Below are positions 55,332 through 64,000 of a stretch of DNA of 64,000 nt, one piece after another. Both the position numbers and the translations under genes were made by a program. The notes beneath the pieces are model-generated. The model did no database searches. It had not been told where the DNA came from and saw nothing but the letters and a program-made list of their open reading frames with translations. Each line of letters opens with the position of its first letter. Position 1 is the stretch's first letter. Source of the stretch: Cohnella sp. WQ 127256. GTDB taxonomy: Bacteria; Bacillota; Bacilli; Paenibacillales; Paenibacillaceae. Location: the NCBI RefSeq assembly GCF_024519285.1, contig NZ_JAMZCY010000001.1, forward strand, positions 1 to 64,000, written 5' to 3'.

Positions 55332-56230
55332 TGTCTGATGTATCGGTCATTGTTCGCTCTAAAAGGCAGGTCACCGCTCTCGGCTTTATTAAGAAGCCTG
55401 CAAGGCTGGTCACCTATTTCATTCTTATTATTGGAAGCCTCTTGATGATCATGCCGCTCGTGTGGCTCTTGCGTAGCTCCTTAATGGATAACGCCCAAAT
55501 CTTCATTTTTCCACCACAATGGATTCCTGATCCCTTTCAGTGGAGCAATTACCCAGAAGCATTAACGACAGTCCCGTTCGGAACCTATTTCTTAAACACG
55601 ATGACGATTGAAGTATTCGTGCTGGCAGGTGTTCTGGTAACAAGTGTGATTACGGCGTATAGCTTAGCACGATTGCGCTGGGCGGGGAGAAATGTCGTCT
55701 TTGCAGGTGTCCTCGGTTCGATGATGCTTCCTAGCGCGGTTACGATCATTCCACTGTTCATCCTTTGGAGAGAGCTCAATGCGTTGGATTCGCTATTGCC
55801 TCTCATCGTGCCGGCATGGTTCGGAGGAGGGGCATATATCGGCCAAGGTGCATTTCAGATTTTCCTCCTGCGTCAATTTTTCATGTCGATCCCGAAGGAG
55901 CTGGACGAGGCGGCATACATGGACGGGGGGACCCCCTTAACTGTGTTATGGCGGGTCGTCATTCCTCTCTCGACGCCAGCATTGATCGTCGTCGGTATCT
56001 TCACCTTCATCGATGTGTGGAATAACTTTTTGGAGCCTGTTCTCTATTTGAACAGTGAGGAAAATTTCACTCTAGCACTGGGTCTAGCAACCTTTAAAGG
56101 GCTATACAACGCGCAATGGGGGTATTTGATGGCCGCCTCAATGGCTATGGTTGCTCCTATCATTTTATTGTTCTTTATCGGACAGCGTTATTTCATTGAA
56201 GGGATAACGTTGACGGGAATTAAAGGTTAG
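55331..56230 (+). CDS. ABC sugar transporter permease (MalG/UgpE-like)
   Basis: A 299-residue second permease. Membrane segments include LVTYFILIIGSLLMIMPLVW. The EAA loop is ELDEAAYMDGGTPLTVLWRV near residue 195. The C-terminal end, FIEGITLTGIKG, is family-typical. It starts in the stop of the previous gene. A terminator follows, so the secreted protein gene behind it is probably transcribed separately or by read-through. Confidence 0.93.
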   Translation: MSDVSVIVRSKRQVTALGFIKKPARLVTYFILIIGSLLMIMPLVWLLRSSLMDNAQIFIFPPQWIPDPFQWSNYPEALTTVPFGTYFLNTMTIEVFVLAGVLVTSVITAYSLARLRWAGRNVVFAGVLGSMMLPSAVTIIPLFILWRELNALDSLLPLIVPAWFGGGAYIGQGAFQIFLLRQFFMSIPKELDEAAYMDGGTPLTVLWRVVIPLSTPALIVVGIFTFIDVWNNFLEPVLYLNSEENFTLALGLATFKGLYNAQWGYLMAASMAMVAPIILLFFIGQRYFIEGITLTGIKG

Positions 56231-56270
56231 TAAAAATCACATCAAAGTTGGGGTACCATTCATTACCCCT

Positions 56271-56320
56271 AAGCCGAGCCATCCTAGACAAAGTTGTCGA
56301 GACGGTATTCGGCTTTTTTT
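56271..56320 (+). terminator. Intrinsic terminator of the importer operon
   Basis: AAGCCGA (56271-56277) pairs with the later TCGGCTT, with partial inner pairing between, and a run of seven T follows. It lies about 40 bases after the permease stop. Confidence 0.75.
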
Positions 56321-56359
56321 CCGTAACGAAAATAAAAATACGAATGGAGGGTATTGACG

Positions 56360-58723
56360 ATGAAAAAGGTCATATCATTTGTACTGAGCTTGGCGATGGT
56401 CGTTAGCTTGTTTTGCTTCGGGTCGATACGGCAGGCAAATGCGGCTACAAGTTATGCGGAAGTCGTGGATAATTTCGGGAGGACCATTAACGATTATGGA
56501 ATTGATCTACTAGATTGGCAAGGCTATCTCGCGAACCCTCATGTGAAGCTTACTGTAAAACCCCCATCGAGTGCTGTCTTTCCAGTTACGATTACTCTTA
56601 AGGCTCAAGGAACCTCCAGATTGATGATGGATAGTCCGAGCACACTGTCTGCAACCGGAGCAACGAAAGTATTAACATTCGCCAATACGACCGAGCAGAA
56701 GTCCTTTTATTTAGAAATCCATCCAGACCGCATCGGTGGGCCAAACGAAATCGAGAATTATACTTTGTCTCTAAGCGTGGCTCAGAATAACGGTACGCAA
56801 TCTACACAAACCATTCCGATAAGGGTATTGGACCAAGATGATAATGCGGAACCTACGATGCCGTTACTATTCGACTACCGTTTCGATACGATAAAAAATT
56901 ATTTCAGCGATCCAGCCACGAAAGCAGCGGCAGAGCAAGCGGTGAAGGATTGGTTTTACTTTTTCGATATGGCTTCCTTTGATACGGTTCCAGCCAATGC
57001 AGAGAGCATCTCCATTCCCGGAGATAATTGGCTTAATCCGATTACCGTGACGAATAATACGGCATACAACGGAATGTGGATCGTCTTCAGGGGGCTTAAC
57101 GATCCCTACTCTACAGGCTGGCCAGCTGCTAATGGCAATTATCACAAACGCGCAGGTGTGCAGGTTGCGGGTCCTATTCACCGATCCTTGGGGACCGTGT
57201 TGGATTTTTACCCGAACTTCACAGGCTTTACTTCCTTGAACGATGAAGATTGGTATTTATCGCAGATGCCGGGTGCAATCTGTACGTCTAACTGCCAGAC
57301 GGATGTATTGGGACTTATTATGCATGAATTCGGCCATGCCGTGGCCTTCCATAGTGATTGGGCTGGAATGGCCGCATACTACAATTCTGCAGGGAACGAT
57401 CCAGAGGTCGTGGCCTATATGGGGCACACTGTTCCGCTGGACAACAGCTACCATATTCCAGATACGGATCCTGCGAATTTTGACCGACTAAGTGGGATGG
57501 GGAGCGGTAGGAACAATATGTTCCATCCTACGAGGTGGATGCATACGAAGCTGTCACTCCTGATCGCGGAAAATGCGGGCTGGAAGCTCAATAAGAACCT
57601 GACGCCGTTCCTAGCTCCATCGATTGTTACAGCCTCACTACCTGCGGGAACGAAGGGGCAAGCCTATAGTCAGAAGCTGACAGTCAAAGGTGGCGTGCCG
57701 TTCTATGATTGGACCATTACGAGCGGGACTTTACCTTCGGGCTTGAGCTTGGATCGATTCACTGGAACGATTAGCGGTACGGTATCGAATAGTCAGGCGC
57801 AATCATCCAATACGTTTACTGTTCAACTCCGGGATTATGATGCTATGAGCTCGCCGGTGACGAAGACATTTACGATAAGCACCGGGGGTGCGACGGGAAC
57901 AAGTAACTACGAGGCTGAAGCTGCAACGATTAATGGTGCGGTTGTCTACAGTGGCACGAGTGCGTCTGGTGGCTCCTATGTCGGGGGAATCGATAATGCG
58001 ACCAGCTATGTTCAGTTTACCGTACAAGCGGCTAGTACCGGCACTTATAATATGACGATTCGTTACGCAAATGGCACAGGGTCTAATTCAATGCACAATC
58101 TCAGTGTTAACGGGAGTGCCTCGCAAAGTGTAAGCTACCCGGCCACGACGGGCTGGGGGCAATTTGGCGACAAAGTCATCACCGTCAACTTGAACACCGG
58201 AAGCAATACGATCCGATTAACCAAAGGGACGACAGGTTACGCAGAGTTGGATTATATCAAGCTGGATCCTGCAACAACAACACCTACGCCAACGAATATT
58301 GCATCGCAAGGTACGGCTTCGACATCATTTGTCTCCTCGTGGGAAAGCTTGTTGGGCTTGAATGACGGATATAACGTGACAAGCTCGAGCGATAGAGGGC
58401 ATCCCGTCTACGGAAACTGGAACAATCCGGGTACAACGCAATGGGTGCAATACGATTTTAGCTCCAGCAAAACGTTATCGAAGGTAGAGGTGTATTGGTT
58501 CGACGATGATCAGGGCATCGATACGCCGGCGTCGTATTCGATTCAATATTGGAACGGAAACGCGTGGGTGAACGTAGCCAGTCCTGTGGGGCTTGGTGTC
58601 CTGGGCAACCAGTATAACGTAACGACGTTTACGTCGGTTAATACGACCAAGATACGTCTGAATATTACAGCTAAGGCTTCGTATTCTACGGGTATCGAGC
58701 AGTGGAGGGTTTTCGGCTACTGA
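56360..58723 (+). CDS. Secreted zinc-protease-like protein with carbohydrate-binding modules
   Basis: A 787-residue exported protein. A signal peptide ends near ANA (about 30). An N-terminal beta region follows, then a metalloprotease-like domain (about 170-415) with LIMHEFGHAVAFHSDWAGM near residue 320. HExxH supplies zinc ligands; the next His (H10) is one place short of the metzincin spacing. Then come an Ig-like domain (about 420-510; GTKGQAYSQKLTVKGG), a CBM6/35-like module (about 515-635), and a discoidin-like C-terminal module (about 650-787; GNWNNPGTTQWVQYDFSSSK). I chose ATG 56360, eight bases after TGGAGGG. Substrate is unknown; the modules suggest a glycan-coated protein. Confidence 0.8.
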   Translation: MKKVISFVLSLAMVVSLFCFGSIRQANAATSYAEVVDNFGRTINDYGIDLLDWQGYLANPHVKLTVKPPSSAVFPVTITLKAQGTSRLMMDSPSTLSATGATKVLTFANTTEQKSFYLEIHPDRIGGPNEIENYTLSLSVAQNNGTQSTQTIPIRVLDQDDNAEPTMPLLFDYRFDTIKNYFSDPATKAAAEQAVKDWFYFFDMASFDTVPANAESISIPGDNWLNPITVTNNTAYNGMWIVFRGLNDPYSTGWPAANGNYHKRAGVQVAGPIHRSLGTVLDFYPNFTGFTSLNDEDWYLSQMPGAICTSNCQTDVLGLIMHEFGHAVAFHSDWAGMAAYYNSAGNDPEVVAYMGHTVPLDNSYHIPDTDPANFDRLSGMGSGRNNMFHPTRWMHTKLSLLIAENAGWKLNKNLTPFLAPSIVTASLPAGTKGQAYSQKLTVKGGVPFYDWTITSGTLPSGLSLDRFTGTISGTVSNSQAQSSNTFTVQLRDYDAMSSPVTKTFTISTGGATGTSNYEAEAATINGAVVYSGTSASGGSYVGGIDNATSYVQFTVQAASTGTYNMTIRYANGTGSNSMHNLSVNGSASQSVSYPATTGWGQFGDKVITVNLNTGSNTIRLTKGTTGYAELDYIKLDPATTTPTPTNIASQGTASTSFVSSWESLLGLNDGYNVTSSSDRGHPVYGNWNNPGTTQWVQYDFSSSKTLSKVEVYWFDDDQGIDTPASYSIQYWNGNAWVNVASPVGLGVLGNQYNVTTFTSVNTTKIRLNITAKASYSTGIEQWRVFGY

Positions 58724-58757
58724 TGAGCGAATCTCATTCCTGCGAGGAATAATCAAA

Positions 58758-58792
58758 CATGACCCCGTTGCCAAGTTGGTGGCGGGGTCATG
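58758..58792. terminator. Hairpin between convergent genes
   Basis: CATGACCCCG and CGGGGTCATG pair perfectly, extended by GCCA/TGGC inside. No long T run follows on either strand, but the stem lies between two converging genes and can serve both. Confidence 0.65.
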
Positions 58793-58863
58793 CTACTGCT
58801 CGAGGTAGGGAGTTCATGGCATATCCTGAGGATTCCTACTGCGTTTGGCAGACCTGAGCACCG

Positions 58864-59754
58864 CTATTTGATGTTCAAATGCTTACGATAATAGGCATTG
58901 CGATAGCCCGTAGGGGTCAAATGCTCGTACTTGCGAAACAGCTTAATAAAATATTTACCGTCGGACATGCCAATATCAGAGGCAATTTGCTTAATCGTTC
59001 GGTTTGAATTCGTTAGGAGAGACTTTGCCTTTGACATTTTCTGAACATGAATAAATTCCTGTAGGTTCATCCCCATATTTTTCTTGAATATCCTCGAAAG
59101 GTAATCGCGATTGTAACCGAACTTCTCAGCGATAAATGAAACAGTTAAGGGTTCAGCTGCGTGTACTCGAATCCATTCCACAATGGAGGAGACGAGAGGG
59201 TCTGGGGCAAAGTGAGCTTTGCGCATATGATTAGCCTCTGCCTGCTCCGCGAGCTCAAGTAAAATCGAGGTAGCTGCGTAGTGTAGGGCTCGTTGGTAGT
59301 GGAGCTTTGAATTCGCCAAATGCTGAAGCTGTTGAAATAATACGTCAATACGTTCAATGCTGCTTAGTCGGAAAAACATAGGGAGGAAGAGAGAGTCGCT
59401 TATGGAGGAGAGAAATTCATTCGATTGGCGAAGCTGACGAGATTGCTCCCATTCGTCTTCACCACAAAACTGTATAGGATCTTGGCATAAAAAGTGAAAC
59501 CAATAGAAGGATAACTCACCATCACTAGGCTGATAACCCGAGTGAGGAATGCCGGGAGGAAGAAGAAGGACGGTGCCAGGTTCAACGACATAACATTCTC
59601 CCCCTTGCTCGATGTACAGCTTGCCACGCACGCCGACGATGATCTCATAGCTATCGATCGTGCGGTGTGAGTGGGTCCAAGGGGAGGGGGAATGGAACTG
59701 TCCTGCGGATAGAAATTCTAACGGCTTTAGGATGTCGGTTTTAATAAATCGCAA
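58864..59754 (-). CDS. AraC-family transcriptional regulator with cupin sensor
   Basis: A 296-residue one-component regulator. The N-terminal cupin holds HSHRTIDSYEIIVGVRGKLY and VEPGTVLLLPPGIPHSGYQP and should bind a small ligand. The C-terminal AraC unit reads LTVSFIAEKFGYNRDYLSRI, then FKKNMGMNLQEFIHVQKMSK and IKQIASDIGMSDGKYFIKLF. It is divergent from nothing and followed by the convergent secreted protein gene. Its target is unknown; either flanking glycan locus is possible. The start region has only a weak GAAGGG. Confidence 0.9.
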   Translation of the reverse strand: MRFIKTDILKPLEFLSAGQFHSPSPWTHSHRTIDSYEIIVGVRGKLYIEQGGECYVVEPGTVLLLPPGIPHSGYQPSDGELSFYWFHFLCQDPIQFCGEDEWEQSRQLRQSNEFLSSISDSLFLPMFFRLSSIERIDVLFQQLQHLANSKLHYQRALHYAATSILLELAEQAEANHMRKAHFAPDPLVSSIVEWIRVHAAEPLTVSFIAEKFGYNRDYLSRIFKKNMGMNLQEFIHVQKMSKAKSLLTNSNRTIKQIASDIGMSDGKYFIKLFRKYEHLTPTGYRNAYYRKHLNIK

Positions 59755-59824
59755 GGCGACAGCTCACCCTTCCCATCAAGTAGGTTAGGGATATTATACA
59801 TGATCGATTGTTGCAGCACGACTC

Positions 59825-60850
59825 TTAAACGTGTGAAACAGTCCGAAGGGACGATTCACGTACAACAAGTCGATGCGGGATGATTTGACGAGCAGTAATA
59901 TCGACTTGTTGGATCATCCGAAGAACCATTTGTGACGCGGTATAGCCAAGCTGATATGTTCCAACGTCCACACTTGTAATGGGTGGCATTGTCAATTCGG
60001 CTAAGGCGATATTGTTAAAGCTGACGATCGCGATGTCTTGAGGGATTCGATAGCCGAGCTCAGCTAAACCTTTCAGTACCCCAAAAGCCACAACGTCGTC
60101 AATGACGACTAGTGCGGTTGGGGGTTCAGGCTGCGACATAATGGATGCCATGGCGCGATAGCCGCTTTCGAGCAGAAACTCTCCTTCGACGACCCAGCTT
60201 TGTTTTAATGGAAGACCTGCCTCCGCAAGTGCTTTGGAGTATCCCATCATACGGTCCTGTGTCATCGCAAGCTTAGTAGGGCCTGTAACAAATCCGATTC
60301 TCTTCTGGCCTTGAGCGATTAGGTGATTAGTCGCATCATAAGCGGCTTGGACGTTATCGTTATCAACGGAAGGAACATCCTCATAGTCGAGACTGCGACC
60401 AATGAGCGCGAATGGAACCTTCTCATTCCTTAGAAAATGAATGATTGGATCAGAGGAACGTGAATAAAGCAGCAGCAATCCATCGATTCGTCCGCCTCTA
60501 ACAAGCCGAGTGACTGTTTCTAATTCCTCCTGTTCATTGCTACCGCCTGCCATCAGCAGGTCATAACCTGCACGTGTTAGTTGCGCGAGAACCCCTCTTA
60601 TTAATTCATAGAAGAAAAAGTTTAAGAGAAGCTCTTCTGCAGGCTTAGGTAAAATAACCGCAATCGTGCGTGTCGTTCTGGAAACAAGGCTTTTCGCCAT
60701 TAAGTTGGGATGATAACCAAGCTCCTCCATGATTTCTTTTACTCTTCTACTCGTTTCCTTGCTAATCCGCGGATGGTCAGCAATAACTCTAGAAACGGTA
60801 GAGGGTGAAACGCCGGCCTTTTTTGCCACATCTTTAATGGTTACATTCAT
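59825..60850 (-). CDS. LacI-family regulator, MalR-like
   Basis: A 341-residue repressor. It opens MNVTIKDVAKKAGVSPSTVS, a typical helix-turn-helix with the hinge LMAKSLVSRTTRTIAVILPK. The effector domain follows (GLLLLYSRSSDPIIHFLRNE, IAIVSFNNIALAELTMPPIT). The whole resembles MalR proteins that control maltodextrin uptake in Firmicutes. The importer SBP gene lies divergently, about 460 bases away, with two palindromic sites of the expected TGCAAACG type between them. The exact effector is inferred. Confidence 0.9.
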   Translation of the reverse strand: MNVTIKDVAKKAGVSPSTVSRVIADHPRISKETSRRVKEIMEELGYHPNLMAKSLVSRTTRTIAVILPKPAEELLLNFFFYELIRGVLAQLTRAGYDLLMAGGSNEQEELETVTRLVRGGRIDGLLLLYSRSSDPIIHFLRNEKVPFALIGRSLDYEDVPSVDNDNVQAAYDATNHLIAQGQKRIGFVTGPTKLAMTQDRMMGYSKALAEAGLPLKQSWVVEGEFLLESGYRAMASIMSQPEPPTALVVIDDVVAFGVLKGLAELGYRIPQDIAIVSFNNIALAELTMPPITSVDVGTYQLGYTASQMVLRMIQQVDITARQIIPHRLVVRESSLRTVSHV

Positions 60851-61313
60851 TTAAGGACAACTTCCTTTTTAATTAATGATAGTTAGCTTTATTGTAACTT
60901 AAATTAACTGAATAAGTAATGAGTAAGAACTTTATGCTATATGGCACTAAAATATGCGATTGGATGCGATTACATAGTGCCATTATTGGCACAAACAATC
61001 AATGAGCGTATTTGTTCGATAATAATAGTATTTACGAGAAAACAGAAGATAAAAAAGGTTATTTGGTAAAATTCACCTTGTGCAAACGATTTACTTTTTT
61101 TTGAAATCGGTTATCATGAGGTTAGATCTAAAAAGCGCTTACATTATTCCAAAGATGCTGATTTCATAGGATTTCTTGTCCTTCAGTAATCGTTATGCAA
61201 ATTAGTACAAACGTTTGCACAAATTATGCGAGGTATGAGTTCTTATGGAATTTACGGCATTCGGAACAGTGTGACGTACTAAACCTAAATCCAGAGAGGG
61301 GTTTTAAAGTTTA
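60851..61313. promoter_or_regulatory. Regulatory region between malR-like and malE-like genes
   Basis: About 460 bases without a gene. It holds two LacI-type sites, TGCAAACGATTTA (61081-61093) and GTACAAACGTTTGCAC (61205-61220, near-perfect palindrome). A cre-like site (61131-61144; reverse complement ATGTAAGCGCTTTT) lies between them, and a TTGAAA at 61101 is a possible -35. The importer is thus likely to be under both inducer and catabolite control. Confidence 0.7.
61205..61220. promoter_or_regulatory. MalR-type operator
   Basis: GTACAAACGTTTGCAC is a palindrome with a central CG, symmetrical except for one pair. It matches the LacI/MalR site type. A partial copy at 61081-61093 could allow looping or co-operative binding. 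Confidence 0.6.
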
Positions 61314-62657
61314 ATGAACAAGTCAAAATGGTTGGTCATGTCTCTAGTGTTCGCAATGGTATTCGTACTGGCTGCATGTGGAGGCAAAGGAAACAATAAT
61401 GCATCTTCTTCGCCAAGTGAGAGTGCAAGCGCTCCAGCGGCTACTGAAAGCGCAAGTGCGCCTGCTGCTGAAGAAACTCCTGCTGAAGAAGTTTATGAGC
61501 CTGAAGCTGGCGCGAAGCTGGTTGTTTGGTACTCTGCTAGTGAACGTGCATTAGTTGATGAAGCTGGAAAAGTATTCAAAGAAAAATACGGTATCGATAT
61601 TGAATTCCAAGATGTAGGTCCGGATAAATCAATTGAAAAGATGATCACTGATGGTCCTGCTGGAGTCGGCGCTGACGTATTCGCAGCGGTTCATGACCGT
61701 CTAGGCTCAGCGGTTCAAGCGGGTGTTATTCTTCCGAATGATATCCACGCTGAAGAATCCATTGCTAACAACTCCGATAAATCGGTTGGAGCTTGGACAA
61801 TTGACGACCAAATGTATGGATACCCGTTGTCCGTAGAGACAACAGCAGTATTCTATAACAAAGATCTTTTCCCTGATACGGCCGGAGTTGCTCCGACGAC
61901 ATGGGATGGCGTTATCGAGTTTTCTAAAAAATTCAATGATGCAAAAGCTTCGAAATACGGCATCATGTGGGAAGCTGGTAATGGATATTGGAACTGGGGC
62001 ATCTTCGGAGGTTATGGCGCATACATCTTCGGCAAAGACGGTACTGATGCTAGTGACATTGGTCTGAATAATGCTGGCGGAGTAGAAGCAGCTAAGTTCT
62101 TCGGAGGCTTGAAAAATCAAATCCTTCCGATCAAAACAGGAGATATCAAAGCCGATATCAAAACAAGCCTTTTCACTGAAGGTAAATTAGCAATGAACGT
62201 AAGTGGTCCTTGGCAAACGCAGGAATTCCTGAAAGGCGTTAAAAACCTTGGTGTAATGGAATATCCAACCCTGCCAAATGGTAAGCCGATGCTACCATTC
62301 TCCGGTGTTAAAGGATTCCTCGTTAACGCTAACACGAAGTATCCAATCGCATCCAAATTATTCGCACAACTGCTCACATCGGAAGAGTTCCAAGCTAAGA
62401 ACTTCGAATTGTTCGGAAGCTTACCAGCTAACAAAAACGTTGCTGCAAGTGAAAAAGTAAGCTCCGATCCATTTGCAAGTGTATTCCTAAAACAGTTTGA
62501 CAACTCCACTCCAATGCCTAAAATTGCAGAATTTAATGCTTTCTGGTCCACTCATGAAGCTGCACTATCTTCCCTCTGGAATGAAGGATCAGATCCTCAA
62601 AAAACGATGGACGATTGGGCACAAAAAATGAAAGACGGCATCGCAGCATCGAAATAA
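61314..62657 (+). CDS. Maltodextrin-binding lipoprotein (MalE/MdxE-like)
   Basis: A 447-residue lipoprotein. The lipobox VLAACG lies near residue 22, then a low-complexity linker (Ala/Ser/Pro/Glu). The binding domain is maltose-type: KLVVWYSASERALVDEAGKV, GADVFAAVHDRLGSAVQAG, YGYPLSVETTAVFYNKDLFP, YIFGKDGTDASDIGLNNAGG, EGKLAMNVSGPWQTQEFLKG. AGAGGGG precedes the ATG by about 12 bases. Codon choice looks like a highly expressed gene. It is divergent from the MalR-like gene and followed by a MalF-like permease. Confidence 0.93.
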   Translation: MNKSKWLVMSLVFAMVFVLAACGGKGNNNASSSPSESASAPAATESASAPAAEETPAEEVYEPEAGAKLVVWYSASERALVDEAGKVFKEKYGIDIEFQDVGPDKSIEKMITDGPAGVGADVFAAVHDRLGSAVQAGVILPNDIHAEESIANNSDKSVGAWTIDDQMYGYPLSVETTAVFYNKDLFPDTAGVAPTTWDGVIEFSKKFNDAKASKYGIMWEAGNGYWNWGIFGGYGAYIFGKDGTDASDIGLNNAGGVEAAKFFGGLKNQILPIKTGDIKADIKTSLFTEGKLAMNVSGPWQTQEFLKGVKNLGVMEYPTLPNGKPMLPFSGVKGFLVNANTKYPIASKLFAQLLTSEEFQAKNFELFGSLPANKNVAASEKVSSDPFASVFLKQFDNSTPMPKIAEFNAFWSTHEAALSSLWNEGSDPQKTMDDWAQKMKDGIAASK

Positions 62658-62686
62658 TACATCCATTCTTATAAATATATACCATT

Positions 62687-62709
62687 CACCCGCCCACTAC
62701 GGGCGGGTG
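62687..62709 (+). terminator. Intercistronic stem-loop between SBP and permease
   Basis: CACCCGCCC (62687-62695) pairs perfectly with GGGCGGGTG (62701-62709) around ACTAC. No T run follows, so it should protect the malE-like message or slow the polymerase rather than stop it. Confidence 0.75.
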
Positions 62710-62738
62710 ATATGGGTTCAGAAAGGAGATGGCTCAAG

Positions 62739-64000
62739 GTGAAACGAAATGCGGTATCGGCGGGTTGGCTTTCGGTTTTGTTTGCAGGATTAGGACAGTT
62801 GTATAACCGACAATATGTTAAAGGACTGCTGTTAGTCCTCACTCATGCAATTGGGATTTATTTATTCGTTACCAAGTTGTATCCCGATTTGAAGGGACTA
62901 TACACCCTGGGAGACAAAGGACAGCATTTAGAGAAGGTTGGAAAGTTGTTCAAAAATGTACCTGGGGACCACTCCATCTTCATGATGATATACGGAGTAA
63001 TTTCACTTATTATCGTTGCTTTGTTTTTAGCTTTCTATATTTTGAATATCCGCGATGCAATTTTTGTAGGCCGTAAACGGGATCAGGGCAGTGAAGTTCA
63101 GGGCCTAAGCAATAACTTATTCCCTTGGTTACTTCTGGCGCTGCCGATTCTTGGTGTTCTGTTCTTCACCATTATGCCAATTGTGTTTACATCCCTGATC
63201 GCCTTTACCAACTATGCGTCGCCGAATCATATACCGCCGAAAAATTTGGTGGATTGGGTTGGGTTTGCCACATTCAAGAAGCTGTTCACTATGAATTCTT
63301 GGAGTGATACTTTTGTTGGTGTCTTTAGTTGGACGCTAGTCTGGGCGGTATTAGCAACTGTCACTTGTTATTTTGGTGGCATTCTAGTTGCTCTGCTTAT
63401 TAATCAGACGGGAATCAAATTAAAGGGCTTCTGGAGAATGTTATTTATTATTCCTTATGCAATTCCGCAATTTGTATCCTTGCTCATTATGAGGAATATG
63501 CTTAACGAAAAATTCGGACCGATTAATCAATACTTTAGATATTTCGGTCTAGGTGGCTTGCCATGGCTTAATGATCCTTTTTGGGCTAAAGTGTCGGTCA
63601 TCGTTGTTAATATGTGGATTGGAATACCGGTGTCGATGGTACTTGTTATGGGGATCTTGACGACAATTCCGAAAGATTTGTACGAGGCGGCAGAAGTAGA
63701 TGGAGCATCCGCTTGGATGAAGTTCCGTAATGTTACGATGCCTTTTGTCATGTTTGCAACAGCCCCAATATTAATCACTCAGTTCGCAGGTAATATTAAT
63801 AGCTTTAACGTAATCTTCCTGCTTACCGGAGGAGCTCCAGCGACGATGGAGTACAACAATGCTGGAAAGACGGATCTACTAGTCACCTGGTTGTACAAGC
63901 TGACGTTAGATTTCAATCAGTATAATATGGCTGCCACTGTGGCCATTCTGTTATTCCTAATGATTGCTGCTTTGTCGATCGGAATCTACAGCAGAACCAG
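62739..64000 (+). CDS. Maltodextrin ABC transporter permease (MalF-like), partial
   Basis: The open frame starts at GTG 62739, about nine bases after AAGGAGA, and runs off the window after 420 residues. The N-terminal part has AGWLSVLFAGLGQLYNRQYV and the longer MalF-type extra region. Membrane segments follow (WLLLALPILGVLFFTIMPIV). The EAA loop is DLYEAAEVDGASAWMKFRNV near residue 310, then FNVIFLLTGGAPATMEY. No stop is reached; only a few residues are likely missing. It is the partner of the maltodextrin-binding protein before it. Confidence 0.93.
   Translation, partial: MKRNAVSAGWLSVLFAGLGQLYNRQYVKGLLLVLTHAIGIYLFVTKLYPDLKGLYTLGDKGQHLEKVGKLFKNVPGDHSIFMMIYGVISLIIVALFLAFYILNIRDAIFVGRKRDQGSEVQGLSNNLFPWLLLALPILGVLFFTIMPIVFTSLIAFTNYASPNHIPPKNLVDWVGFATFKKLFTMNSWSDTFVGVFSWTLVWAVLATVTCYFGGILVALLINQTGIKLKGFWRMLFIIPYAIPQFVSLLIMRNMLNEKFGPINQYFRYFGLGGLPWLNDPFWAKVSVIVVNMWIGIPVSMVLVMGILTTIPKDLYEAAEVDGASAWMKFRNVTMPFVMFATAPILITQFAGNINSFNVIFLLTGGAPATMEYNNAGKTDLLVTWLYKLTLDFNQYNMAATVAILLFLMIAALSIGIYSRT

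Overview
The window reads as a Gram-positive, endospore-forming soil Bacillota of the Paenibacillus/Cohnella type. The reasons are sporulation protein YhbH, lipobox solute-binding lipoproteins, several ABC sugar importers without their own ATPase, YesM/YesN-type two-component pairs, S-layer and cell-wall modules on very large exported enzymes, class Ib nrdIEF, and frequent GTG/TTG starts behind strong ribosome sites. No rRNA, tRNA or CRISPR array was seen.

Layout. 1-176 is a perfect copy of the middle of yhbH, whose intact copy is at 20123-21271. Between the copies lies an accessory block of about 20 kb: decayed gene remnants (177-1560), then a glycan-use cluster made of a LacI regulator, a PhyH-type oxygenase, a lipoprotein and two permeases of an ABC importer, a WbsX/GH99-like protein, an L-rhamnose mutarotase, a GH78-like rhamnosidase, and a 2667-residue exported multi-domain enzyme. 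That enzyme joins an unassigned N-terminal module, three repeated glycan-binding-like modules, three F5/8C domains, a GH20 catalytic domain and a LamG domain. Its C-terminal anchor is broken by frame changes and has lost most of its SLH domains. A 13-base motif recurs before lacI, before phyH and before the binding-protein gene, and is a candidate operator.

20123-26019 is housekeeping: yhbH and a small membrane protein on the minus strand, then a short conserved protein and sbcD-sbcC. 26021-26563 holds a MITE-like element with inverted ends and two different 51-bp-period repeats. 26741-39016 is a second carbohydrate locus: an unassigned TIM-barrel-like protein, a YesN/YesM pair, a membrane-anchored RbsB-like protein, an SBP lipoprotein, an SBP-permease-permease importer and an MFS transporter. 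39049-49145 is mostly core: two small membrane proteins, a PAS-GGDEF-EAL protein, nrdIEF behind a pair of NrdR-like boxes, two small conserved genes, and mtnK-mtnA for methionine salvage. 49383-58723 is a third YesM/YesN plus importer locus ending in a secreted zinc-protease-like protein with carbohydrate-binding modules. 58864-64000 has an AraC regulator, a MalR-like LacI regulator and the start of a maltodextrin importer that runs off the window.

How it works together. The sequence suggests three or four parallel glycan-foraging modules: an extracellular enzyme cuts a polymer, a dedicated lipoprotein and permease pair imports the product, and a local regulator controls the set. All importers would have to share an ATPase encoded elsewhere (MsmX-type). 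In each of the four complete SBP-permease junctions a stem-loop sits between the two genes, which would favour extra binding protein over permease.
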